In this document: positions 8,676 through 16,956 of the stretch, one piece after another
Position numbering within the stretch: position 1 is the stretch's first letter
Layout: each line of letters starts with the position of its first letter
Source of the DNA: Humibacillus sp. DSM 29435
Lineage (GTDB): Bacteria > Actinomycetota > Actinomycetes > Actinomycetales > Dermatophilaceae
NCBI RefSeq assembly: GCF_001758225.1
Contig: NZ_MAST01000018.1
Coordinates: 1-64,000, forward strand
Length of the DNA stretch: 64,000 bases
Reading direction: 5' to 3'
The notes under the pieces: model-generated
Database searches by the model: none
Seen by the model: the letters and a program-made list of their open reading frames with translations, nothing else
What the model was told of the DNA's origin: nothing
Made by a program: the position numbers and the translations under genes

Positions 8676-10159
8676 GCGACACCGCTACGCCCCTCTCGGC
8701 GGCTGCACTGCCCGGCCTGCGTGAGCAGGTGGCCAGGCCGGGCTACGACCGTCAGCAGGTCACGGCGAGCATCGTGCACTTCGGAGTGGGCGGCTTTCAC
8801 CGCGCCCACCAGGCCATGTATGTCGACCAGCTGATGAACGAGGGAGGGTCGCTGGAGTGGGGCATCTGCGGTGTCGGCGCGCTACCGCACGACCAGCGCA
8901 TCATCGACACGCTGACGGCTCAGGACGGCCTTTACACCCTGGTCGTCAAGCACCCCGACGGCCATCGGGAGGCTCGGGTGATCGGTAGCATCACCGAGCT
9001 TCTCTTCGCCCCCGACGACCCCCAGGCGGTGGTCGACCGGCTCGCCGACCCCCAGACCCGCATCGTGAGCCTCACCATCACCGAGGGCGGCTACCTCGTC
9101 AACCAGGTCACCGGTGAGTTCGACCCGAGCGATGAGAACATCCAGCACGACCTGGAGCCGGATGCCGTGCCGCGCACCGTCTTCGGGTTCATCGTCGCGG
9201 GTCTCGCCGCGCGGCGAGCGGCGGGCGCAACCCCGTTCACCGTGATGTCGTGCGACAACCTGCCGGGCAACGGCGATGTCGCCCGCAAGATGATCACCGC
9301 GTTCGCCCGGTTGCGCGACCCCGACCTCGCCGACTGGATGGACGAGCACGTCGCCTTCCCGAACGCCATGGTCGACCGCATCACCCCGGTCACCGTTCAG
9401 GACGACATCGACCGGCTCGCCGACGAGTTCGGCGTTGCCGACGGCTGGCCCGTCGTCTGCGAGCCCTTCACGCAGTGGGTGCTCGAAGACCGCTTCACCG
9501 ACGGACGACCTCCGTTGCAGGATGCCGGGGTGCAGGTCGTGGGCGATGTCGTGCCCTACGAGCTGATGAAGCTGCGGCTGCTCAACGCCAGCCACCAGGC
9601 GTTGTGCTACCTCGGCTACCTCTCCGGCTACCGCTACGCGCACGAGGTGTGTCAAGACCCGCTCTTCGTCGACTTTCTGCTCGGCTACATGGAGCACGAA
9701 GGCAGCCCCACCCTGCCCGAGGTGCCAGGCGTCGACCTCGACGCCTATCGCCACCGGCTCGTCGAACGGTTCGCCAACCCCGAGGTGCGTGACACCCTCG
9801 CGCGACTGTGCGCCGAGAGCAGCGACCGCATCCCGAAATGGCTCGTGCCCGTCATCACCGCGAACCTGAGCAGCGGCGGTGAGATCGACCGGTCGGCCCT
9901 GGTCGTCGCGTCGTGGGCGCGCTACGCGGAGGGCACCGACGAGCAGGGTGACCCGATCGAGATCGTCGACCGACTGAAGACGCGGGTCATGGCCGCCGCC
10001 GGCCGGCAGGGTGAGGACCCCCTCGCCTTCCTGCGCGACCGCGACCTCTTCGGTGATCTCGTCGACAATGAACGGTTCACGAGGGCGTACGCCGAGGCCC
10101 TCGAGCGCCTGCACGTGCACGGGGCCCGCGCTACCCTCGAGGCGTCCGTGCGCCGCTGA
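8672..10159 (+). CDS. Mannitol 2-dehydrogenase-family enzyme
   Basis: The 495-aa product belongs to the polyol-specific long-chain dehydrogenases, which oxidise D-mannitol to fructose or D-arabitol to xylulose with NAD. An N-terminal Rossmann region begins with FGVGGFHRAHQAMYVDQL, and the catalytic lysine motif KLRLLNASHQAL follows around residue 300. GTG start, 4-nt overlap with permease 2. Because a xylulokinase lies downstream, arabitol-to-xylulose oxidation is as plausible as mannitol oxidation. Confidence 0.9.
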   Translation: MSDTATPLSAAALPGLREQVARPGYDRQQVTASIVHFGVGGFHRAHQAMYVDQLMNEGGSLEWGICGVGALPHDQRIIDTLTAQDGLYTLVVKHPDGHREARVIGSITELLFAPDDPQAVVDRLADPQTRIVSLTITEGGYLVNQVTGEFDPSDENIQHDLEPDAVPRTVFGFIVAGLAARRAAGATPFTVMSCDNLPGNGDVARKMITAFARLRDPDLADWMDEHVAFPNAMVDRITPVTVQDDIDRLADEFGVADGWPVVCEPFTQWVLEDRFTDGRPPLQDAGVQVVGDVVPYELMKLRLLNASHQALCYLGYLSGYRYAHEVCQDPLFVDFLLGYMEHEGSPTLPEVPGVDLDAYRHRLVERFANPEVRDTLARLCAESSDRIPKWLVPVITANLSSGGEIDRSALVVASWARYAEGTDEQGDPIEIVDRLKTRVMAAAGRQGEDPLAFLRDRDLFGDLVDNERFTRAYAEALERLHVHGARATLEASVRR

Positions 10160-10226
10160 GGCTCGCCAGTGGCGCCGGTGGCGCCGGTGCAAGAATGAAC
10201 GACCCAACAGAATCTGCGGAGGAACC

Positions 10227-11246
10227 ATGCGCGTTGCGGTGCTCAACCGGCCGGGCGAGATCGAAGTCGTCGAACGGGCCGATCCGCAGCCGGGCCCCGA
10301 GGAGGTGCGGGTGCGGGTCGCGGCGGTGGGGGTGTGTGGCTCCGACACCCACTACTTCGACCACGGACGCATCGGCAGCTTCGTCGTCGAGTCGCCACTC
10401 GTGCTCGGGCACGAGGCCAGCGGGGTCATCGACGCCGTCGGGCCGGGGGTCGACCAGAGCAGGGTCGGCCAGCGGGTGTCGATCGAACCAGGTGTGCCCT
10501 GCCGCAGGTGCGAGCAGTGCCTGGCCGGCCGCTACAACCTCTGCCCGCGGATGCGCTTCCACGCCACCCCGCCGATCGACGGTTCGCTTGCCGAGCTCGT
10601 CGTGACCCACGAGGCGTTCGCCCACCCGGTTCCCGGCTCGGTCTCCGACGAGGCCGCCGCGCTGCTCGAACCGCTGTCAGTCGGCATCTGGTCGGCCCGC
10701 AAGGCCCACGTCGGGGTCGGCAGCCGGGTGCTCGTCACCGGGGCCGGGCCGATCGGGCTCGTCGCCGTGCAGGTGGCCCGGGCCGCCGGGGCGGTCGCGA
10801 TCACCGTGGTCGACCTCAACGACGAGCGGCTCCGCGTCGCCACCGATCTCGGTGCCACGTCTGTCGTCAACCCCTCCCGCGACGACCTGTCCGGGGCCAT
10901 CGCCGGCGCCGCACCCCACGCCCTCATCGAGTGCACCGGCAACGCGGCCGTGACGAAGCAGGGCGTCAGCGCTCTCGCCCCGGCCGGTAGAGCCGTTCTC
11001 GTGGGCATGGGCGGCGACGAGGTGGCCCTGCCGCTCTCGGCGATCCAGGAGCACGAGCTTGTGGTCACCGGCACCTTCCGCTACGCCAACACCTGGCCGA
11101 CGGCGATCGGGATGGTCGCGGCCGGCATCGTCGACCTCGACCGTCTCGTCACCTCCCGGCATACTCTCCAGGAGAGCGCGGCAGCGCTCGTCGCCGGTCG
11201 CAGTGACCCGAAGGGCATCAAGGCCGTCGTCTCGCCGCAACGCTGA
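10227..11246 (+). CDS. Zinc-dependent medium-chain polyol dehydrogenase (sorbitol/xylitol type)
   Basis: The 339-aa enzyme has the MDR zinc signature: VCGSDTHYFDHG (catalytic Cys), GHEASG, and a structural zinc lobe with four cysteines in CRRCEQCLAGRYNLC. The coenzyme fold carries GAGPIGLVAVQ. These match L-iditol/sorbitol or xylitol dehydrogenases producing a 2-ketose. ATG 10227 follows a GGAGGAA site. It lies 67 bp after the mannitol dehydrogenase and 51 bp before xylB, forming a polyol-to-xylulose-5-phosphate pathway. Confidence 0.88.
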   Translation: MRVAVLNRPGEIEVVERADPQPGPEEVRVRVAAVGVCGSDTHYFDHGRIGSFVVESPLVLGHEASGVIDAVGPGVDQSRVGQRVSIEPGVPCRRCEQCLAGRYNLCPRMRFHATPPIDGSLAELVVTHEAFAHPVPGSVSDEAAALLEPLSVGIWSARKAHVGVGSRVLVTGAGPIGLVAVQVARAAGAVAITVVDLNDERLRVATDLGATSVVNPSRDDLSGAIAGAAPHALIECTGNAAVTKQGVSALAPAGRAVLVGMGGDEVALPLSAIQEHELVVTGTFRYANTWPTAIGMVAAGIVDLDRLVTSRHTLQESAAALVAGRSDPKGIKAVVSPQR

Positions 11247-11297
11247 CCTTCCGGTCAGCCTGACGCCCGCGTCTTCGCAACCAGAGCAAGGACCCCC

Positions 11298-12707
11298 ATG
11301 AGTGCCCGCACCCTCGTCGCCGGAGTCGACAGCTCGACCCAGTCGACCAAGATCGTCGTGTGCGACGCGCAGACCGGGCAGGTCGTGCGCGCCTCCCGCG
11401 CTCCCCATCCCGACGGCACCGAGGTGCACCCCGACCGCTGGTGGGAGGCCTACACGCAGGCGAGCGGTGACGGCATCCTCGATGGCGTCGACTCGATCGC
11501 GGTCGGGGGGCAGCAGCACGGCATGGTCACGCTCGACGACGACGACGAGGTGGTGCGCGACGCGCTGCTCTGGAACGACACCCGCAGCGCCCCCGCCGCG
11601 GCCGACCTCGTCGCCGAGCTCGGCGGAGTGGGGGCGTGGGTCGACGCGGTGGGCAGCGTTCCGGTCGCCAGCTTCACCGTCACCAAGCTGCGGTGGCTCG
11701 CCGAGCACGAGCCCGACAACGCCGCCCGGGTCGCTCGGGTGGTCCTCCCCCACGACTGGCTGACCGGCCGCATCCTCAAGCAGGGCATGGGTTTCGAACG
11801 CTGGAGCACCGACCGCGGTGATGCGTCGGGCACCGGCTACTGGTCGGCCGCCACCGGCGAGTACCGGCTCGACCTGGTCGAGCGGGCGCTCGGCCGCGTC
11901 GTCGACGTGCCAGAGGTGATCGCCCCCGCTGCTGCGGCGGGGCGTACCTCGTCCGGCGTGATCGTGGCCGCGGGCACCGGCGACAACATGGGCGCGGCCC
12001 TCGGTCTCACTCTCACCCCGGGTGACGTCGTCGTCTCCCTCGGCACCAGCGGCACGGTGTTCACCCCGACCGACGGGCCGATTCGCGACGAGACCGGCGC
12101 CATCGCCGGATTCGCCGACGCGACCGGGCGACACCTGCCGCTCATGTGCACCCTCAACGCCGCGAGGGTGCTGAGCGCGACGGCCACCATGATGGGCGTC
12201 GACCTGGCCACCCTCGACCGGCTGGCGCTCGAGGCCGAGAGCGGCGCCGGAGGGCTGTCGATGCTGCCCTACCTCGACGGCGAACGCACGCCTGACCTGC
12301 CGCTCGCCACCGGCACCCTCAGCGGGCTCACCCGCGCCAACGCCACCCCGGCGAACCTCGCCCGGGCCGCTGTCGAGGGAATGCTGTGCAACCTCGTGGC
12401 CGGCGTCGATGCGCTTCGCGCCCACGGGGTGCAGGTCGACCGGGTGCTGCTCATCGGCGGGGCGGCCGCGTCACGGGCCGTGCGGGAGATCGCGCCGGGT
12501 CTGTTCAAGGCACCGGTCGTCGTACCCACCCCGGCCGAGTACGTCGGCATCGGGGCCGCCCGCCAGGCCGCGTGGGCGTTGTCCGGCGAGCCCGAACCCC
12601 CGTCGTGGCAGCTCGTGCTCGACTCCGAGTACGACGTTCCCGCCGTCGACACCTCCGGCGTGACCGGTCGGTACGCCGCCTTGCTGGCCAAAATGCACGA
12701 CCGCTGA
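11298..12707 (+). CDS. xylB: Xylulokinase
   Basis: The 469-aa FGGY-family kinase phosphorylates D-xylulose with ATP. Visible motifs are the N-terminal phosphate-binding VDSSTQSTKIV, the substrate-site GGQQHGMV and WNDTRS, and the C-terminal ATP-site VSLGTSGTVF and LIGGAAASRAVREI. Length fits the family. It ends the polyol cluster and sends the ketose into the pentose phosphate pathway; the minisatellite follows. Confidence 0.92.
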   Translation: MSARTLVAGVDSSTQSTKIVVCDAQTGQVVRASRAPHPDGTEVHPDRWWEAYTQASGDGILDGVDSIAVGGQQHGMVTLDDDDEVVRDALLWNDTRSAPAAADLVAELGGVGAWVDAVGSVPVASFTVTKLRWLAEHEPDNAARVARVVLPHDWLTGRILKQGMGFERWSTDRGDASGTGYWSAATGEYRLDLVERALGRVVDVPEVIAPAAAAGRTSSGVIVAAGTGDNMGAALGLTLTPGDVVVSLGTSGTVFTPTDGPIRDETGAIAGFADATGRHLPLMCTLNAARVLSATATMMGVDLATLDRLALEAESGAGGLSMLPYLDGERTPDLPLATGTLSGLTRANATPANLARAAVEGMLCNLVAGVDALRAHGVQVDRVLLIGGAAASRAVREIAPGLFKAPVVVPTPAEYVGIGAARQAAWALSGEPEPPSWQLVLDSEYDVPAVDTSGVTGRYAALLAKMHDR

Positions 12708-12721
12708 AGCGCCCCAAGCCC

Positions 12722-13259
12722 GCCACGGTCCGATTCATGCGGTCGGATGCCGCCTGAGCCCACCGCAACTCCGCCACGGTCCGATCCGCGCGGTCACAAC
12801 CCGCCTGAGCCCACCGCAACCCTGCCACGGTCCGATCCGCGCGGTCACAACCCGCCTGAGCCCACCGCAACCCTGCCACGGTCCGATCCGCGCGGTCACA
12901 ACCCGCCTGAGCCCACCGCAACCCTGCCACGGTCCGATCCGCGCGGTCAGATGCCGCCTGAGCCCACCGGCAGCCCGCCACGGTCCGATCCGCGCGGTCA
13001 CAACCCGCCTGAGCCCACCGCAACTCCGCCACGGTCCGATTCCTGCGGTCAGATGCCGCCTGAGCCCACCGCAACTCCGCCACGGTCCGATCCGCGCGGT
13101 CACAACCCGCCTGAGCCCACCCGAACTCCGCCACGGTCCGATCCGCGCGGTCAGAACCCGCCTGAGCCCACCGCCAGCCCGCCACGGTCCGATCCGCGCG
13201 GTCAGAACCCGCCTGAGCCCACCGGCAGCCCGCCACGGTCCGATCCGCGCGGGCTGGGA
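12722..13259. repeat. 51-bp minisatellite, ten units plus a leading partial
   Basis: Units start at 12750, 12801, 12852, 12903, 12954, 13005, 13056, 13107, 13158 and 13209, each 51 bp; a related partial unit lies at 12722-12749. The invariant core contains CCACGGTCCGATCCGCGCGG, and variation is concentrated in two blocks (for example CACAAC, CAGATG or CAGAAC at the end). The period is 17 codons, so reading frames stay open on both strands, but there is no start signal or codon bias that favours a gene. It fills the space between convergent xylB and argS. Confidence 0.95.
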
Positions 13260-13290
13260 TGCCGTGCAGCCAGCGGCAGCGGGTCGCGTG

Positions 13291-15063
13291 TCACATGCGC
13301 TCGGGCGCCTCGATACCGAGCAGGTCAAGCCCCGTGATCATGACCCGGAGAACGAGGGCGCACAGCGTGAGCCGTGACTCCTTGACCGAGTCGAGCTCGG
13401 CCTTGAGCACGGGGCAGAACTCGTAGAAGGCTGAGAACGACTGCGCCAGCTCGAAGAGGTAATGAGCCAACCGGTGCGGTTCGTAGGTGGCTCCGACCTC
13501 GGCCACGACGTCGCCGAACCGCAGCAGGGCCGTGGCCAGCGCCCGCTCCTGCGGCTCCCCCAGCACGACCGGGGAGTGCTGCGACAGCGGGTCCAGACCA
13601 ACCGAACGGAAGATCGAGCGCACCCGGGCCACCACGTACTGCAGGTACGGCCCGGTGTTCCCCGTGAGCGAGACCATCCGGTCGAGGTCGAAGACGTACT
13701 CGCTGCTGTGCGCCACCGACAGGTCGGCGAACTTCACGGCACCGATCCCGACCTGCCAGGCGATGGCGGAGCGGGTGTCGGCGTCGAGCTCGGGACGGGC
13801 CTCGTCGATGACGGCCTCAGCTTTGGCGACCGCTTCGTCGAGGAGGGCGACGAGGCGCAGCGACGCCCCTGACCGGGTCTTGAGGATCTTGCGGTTCTCG
13901 CCCAGCACGTTGCCGATCTGCACGTGAACAGGGGTGACCGACTCGGGGAGCCAGCCCGCCTTGCGCGCCGTGTCCCACACCATGTTGAGGTGCAGCGCCT
14001 GGGTGGCGCCGATGACGTACAGGGCACGGTTGGCGCCGAGCTTGGCGACCCGGTAGCGAATGGTGGCCAGGTCGGTGGTGGCGTAGCCGTAGCCGCCGTC
14101 GGACTTGCGGATGATGAGGGGCACCGGCTTGCCCTCCCGCCCGGTGTAGCCGTCGAGGAACACGCAGAGTGCGCCGTCCGACATGACGGCAAGGCCACTG
14201 GACTCGAGCTCGTCGCAGATGCCGCGCAGGTCGTCGTTATACATCGACTCACCGGCGAGATCGTCGTCGGTGAGGGTCACGCCGAGCATCGAGTACACCT
14301 TGTTGAAGTAGGCCTTCGAGAGGTCTACCAGCTCGTTCCAGAGCCTCATCGTGTCGGGGTCGCCAGCCTGAAGAGCGACCACCCGCGACCGGGCCCGCAC
14401 GTTGAAGTCGCCGGCGCTCCCGGTGGGCTCGGCCTGCTCGGCGGCGTCGAACTTGACCCGCGCGCCCTGGTAGAACGCGTTCGGGTCGCTGACGAGCAGC
14501 CCGGCCTCGGCTGATCCCTCGCCGACCTCGAGCAGGTGCTCGATGAGCATGCCGAAGGGGGTGCCCCAGTCGCCGACGTGGTTCTGCCGGACGACGTGGT
14601 GTCCGAGGTGCTCGAGCGTGCGCGCCAGCGAGTCACCGACGATCGTCGTGCGCAGGTGCCCGACGTGCATCTCCTTGGCCACGTTGGGTGAGGAGTAGTC
14701 GATCGGGATGACCTCGCGCTGCTGCGTGACCACCCCCACCCGGTCATCGGCCGCGATGTCGTCGACCAGACTCGCCAGCCAGTCGCTCTTGTACGTGACG
14801 TTGACGAACCCCGGCCCGCTCACCTCGAGCGTCTCGCACATGTCGCCGGTCGCCGGCATGGCCTCGAGAGCCGTCACGATCTTCGTCGCCACCTCGCGCG
14901 GTGGCAGACCGACCTTCTTGGACAGGGCCAACGCCGCGTTGACCTGCACGTCGGCGAACTGTGACGCGCGCAGCACCGGGTCGGCCTCGCGGAACTGCTC
15001 GCCGAGCGCTGCGGCGATGGCGGACTGCACCACGGGGGTGAGGGCGAGCAGCGGGGAGACCAT
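13291..15063 (-). CDS. argS: Arginyl-tRNA synthetase
   Basis: The 590-aa class I synthetase charges tRNA-Arg. It begins with the additional N-terminal domain typical of ArgRS, then the HIGH-like EMHVGHLRTTIVGDSLAR and a KMSKS-equivalent region near GENRKILKTRSG. The C-terminus carries the anticodon-binding domain, ending in the usual Met (APERM). Length is normal. The gene stands alone; the minisatellite lies just beyond its 3' end. Confidence 0.96.
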   Translation of the reverse strand: MVSPLLALTPVVQSAIAAALGEQFREADPVLRASQFADVQVNAALALSKKVGLPPREVATKIVTALEAMPATGDMCETLEVSGPGFVNVTYKSDWLASLVDDIAADDRVGVVTQQREVIPIDYSSPNVAKEMHVGHLRTTIVGDSLARTLEHLGHHVVRQNHVGDWGTPFGMLIEHLLEVGEGSAEAGLLVSDPNAFYQGARVKFDAAEQAEPTGSAGDFNVRARSRVVALQAGDPDTMRLWNELVDLSKAYFNKVYSMLGVTLTDDDLAGESMYNDDLRGICDELESSGLAVMSDGALCVFLDGYTGREGKPVPLIIRKSDGGYGYATTDLATIRYRVAKLGANRALYVIGATQALHLNMVWDTARKAGWLPESVTPVHVQIGNVLGENRKILKTRSGASLRLVALLDEAVAKAEAVIDEARPELDADTRSAIAWQVGIGAVKFADLSVAHSSEYVFDLDRMVSLTGNTGPYLQYVVARVRSIFRSVGLDPLSQHSPVVLGEPQERALATALLRFGDVVAEVGATYEPHRLAHYLFELAQSFSAFYEFCPVLKAELDSVKESRLTLCALVLRVMITGLDLLGIEAPERM

Positions 15064-15146
15064 GACGTCAGTTTATGGGCGTCGCCCCGGTGCTTGCGCC
15101 GCGGTTTCGTGCCGGCGACGGGGCCCCACAGCCGGACGAACGGCAA

Positions 15147-15184
15147 CGGGACGGCATCCACCAGCGTGCGTGGATGCCGTCCCG
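15147..15184. terminator. Hairpin downstream of the acidic membrane protein gene
   Basis: A perfect 15-bp stem (15147-15161 with 15170-15184) encloses an 8-nt loop. It lies 18 bp past the minus-strand stop at 15203 and upstream of argS, so it can end the former transcript. Both stem arms contain one copy of the over-represented GGATGCCG/CGGCATCC octamer. Confidence 0.65.
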
Positions 15185-15202
15185 CGGCGACGGGCGGTTC
15201 GC

Positions 15203-16792
15203 TCAGCCGCCGTCGCGACCGAATCCTGCTCGGCGAGCAGCATCCTCGTTGTAGAACCAGACATCGGGCTCGGCGCCGTCGTAGCCCTCGTCACCGGGAG
15301 CCGCGAAGCTCTTGCGGTCGGTCCATGCCTTGACGGGGTGGGCGAGGGGCTGGGCGCCGTCGTCGATGGGCTGAGCCGACCCGATGCCGTAGCCACCGTC
15401 GAAGACCTCGTCGAAGCCCGAGATCCTCCGTTCGGCACTCATCGGGGCTTCATCGTGCGAGGCCTCGTCGGACTCGGCGTCGTCGGCGTCCTCGGCGTCC
15501 TCGGCGTCCTCGGTCGGCTCATCCGCCACGGACTCACTGGCTGACACGTGAGCCGGCTCGTCGGTTGCGACGACCGGTGACTCGGGAGCGGCGTCGTCGG
15601 AGCCTGCAGTCGCCGAGGCTGTGGCCTCGCCCGGGGCGGGCGTCTCGGTTGCCGCGGCTTCGGCGTCATTGCCACTCTCGGTGTCGGCGCCACTCTCGGT
15701 GTCGGCGCCACTTTCGGTGTTGCCGTCACTTTCGGTGTTGCCGCCACTCACGGTGCTGTCATTCTCGGGGGCGGCTTCAGACGGAGTGTGGGCCGCGAAC
15801 CCCTCGTCGGTGTTGTCGGCCACCTCGTCACCCTCGTCGAGGCCGGGCTCACCCGGTGTCGTGGCCCAGGGCTGGCCGCGGTGGTCTCCGGGGTCGCTGT
15901 CGGGCGGCCCGCCGCCGACCAGCACGTCGTCGCGTTCGCTCAGCGCCGGCACCGAGACCTCTGTGGGCTGCGTGGCGGTGGCCACCTCCGGGCCGTCGTC
16001 GGAGGCGAGGGGTTCCACGGCATCCGCCTCCGGTTCCCCGACTGCTTCAGCAGCAGTCGGGTCAGCGCTGACGGCGGTGCTTCCCGAGGTCTCCGACTTG
16101 GCAGTGCTTCTCTTCTTCTTCTTCATGTCATCGTCGTACCCGTCAGCGGCCGCTTCCTCCCCTGCTGTGGCGAAGGGGTCTGCCGCGTCGGCCAGATCGG
16201 GCTCGTCGTCGTGGTCGTCTAACGTGCTGGCGCCGCCGAGCACGCCCGTGTTCTCGGTCGTCTGGGCGCCTGAGCCGGAGGCCGCAGGGGCGCCCTGGTC
16301 GCGCTCGACGGGCTGCGCGGCCGCCTGCTCCGAGGCAGGGCCTGGGTCGGGGCGCGAGTCAGGGTCTGAGTGATCGTCTGAGTGATCGCCCGAGTGATCA
16401 CCCTGCTGACCGACCCGGTGGCCCTCATCGTCGGTGGCCACGTCGGGGTCGATCCGGTCGGCCTCACGGGCGAGGTCGTCACGTTCGGCCCTGACCCCGT
16501 CAGCCGCCGCCCGCTGGGCGTGGGCCTGGTCCTCCAGCGCCGCGGCGGCGGCCTCCTTCTCGTCGGCCTCAGCGCGAGCGTCGGCCGCGATCTGCTCCGT
16601 GACGGAGGCGCGGTCGGCGCGCTCCTGGAGCAGCGGCGTCTTCTCCTGCGCCTCGGCACGCAGCTCGCCGGCCTGGAAACGTCGCTCGTCGAGCACCCGG
16701 CGTCTACGCGAGGACATCACCACCGCGACGATGACCAGAATGACGACGACAGCGAGTGCGATCCAGAGGATCGTCTTGGTGGAGTCGGACAT
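15203..16792 (-). CDS. Membrane-anchored acidic low-complexity protein
   Basis: The 529-aa product is not recognised by family. Residues 7-27 are a single transmembrane helix followed by a basic stretch (SSRRRRVLDERR), then a predicted coiled coil rich in Ala/Glu/Arg (about residues 35-115). Most of the rest is acidic and disordered, with 6-residue repeats of the NTESGAD type around residues 350-375. The C-terminal ~60 residues are more ordered (a GFDEVFDGGYGIGSAQP and WTDRKSF region). Its place between argS and an acyl-CoA ligase gives no clue to function. Confidence 0.75.
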   Translation of the reverse strand: MSDSTKTILWIALAVVVILVIVAVVMSSRRRRVLDERRFQAGELRAEAQEKTPLLQERADRASVTEQIAADARAEADEKEAAAAALEDQAHAQRAAADGVRAERDDLAREADRIDPDVATDDEGHRVGQQGDHSGDHSDDHSDPDSRPDPGPASEQAAAQPVERDQGAPAASGSGAQTTENTGVLGGASTLDDHDDEPDLADAADPFATAGEEAAADGYDDDMKKKKRSTAKSETSGSTAVSADPTAAEAVGEPEADAVEPLASDDGPEVATATQPTEVSVPALSERDDVLVGGGPPDSDPGDHRGQPWATTPGEPGLDEGDEVADNTDEGFAAHTPSEAAPENDSTVSGGNTESDGNTESGADTESGADTESGNDAEAAATETPAPGEATASATAGSDDAAPESPVVATDEPAHVSASESVADEPTEDAEDAEDADDAESDEASHDEAPMSAERRISGFDEVFDGGYGIGSAQPIDDGAQPLAHPVKAWTDRKSFAAPGDEGYDGAEPDVWFYNEDAARRAGFGRDGG

Positions 16793-16811
16793 GGCTACCC
16801 CTTCAGGTCAC

Positions 16812-16839
16812 GCTTGGTTGCAACTGTTGCACCGCAACC
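16812..16839. promoter_or_regulatory. GTTGCA inverted repeats upstream of the acidic membrane protein
   Basis: The sequence holds GGTTGC and GCAACC arms spaced by 16 nt, with an extra internal GTTGCA. It lies 20 bp upstream of the minus-strand start at 16792, where an operator or promoter element would be expected. No regulator is assigned. Confidence 0.35.
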
Positions 16840-16956
16840 TACCGGCGCCGCGGTGGGTCGGGTCACGAACCGCCACGGCGTGGGTCGCCGGGCCGGCGTT
16901 CCTGCCCCTCGCCCGACCCGCTCCGGCCCACTCCGACCCACTCCACCGCCCTCTGC

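Noticed and set aside
10677-12425. 582-codon minus-strand frame over the polyol dehydrogenase and xylulokinase genes
   Set aside because: Shadow of two well-supported genes.
12722-13259. Possible CRISPR array
   Set aside because: Repeats are contiguous 51-bp units without unique spacers and no cas gene is present.
12505-13337. Long open frames on both strands across the minisatellite encoding 17-residue repeats
   Set aside because: The period is a multiple of three, so open frames are automatic; no ribosome binding site, start context or normal codon use supports a protein.
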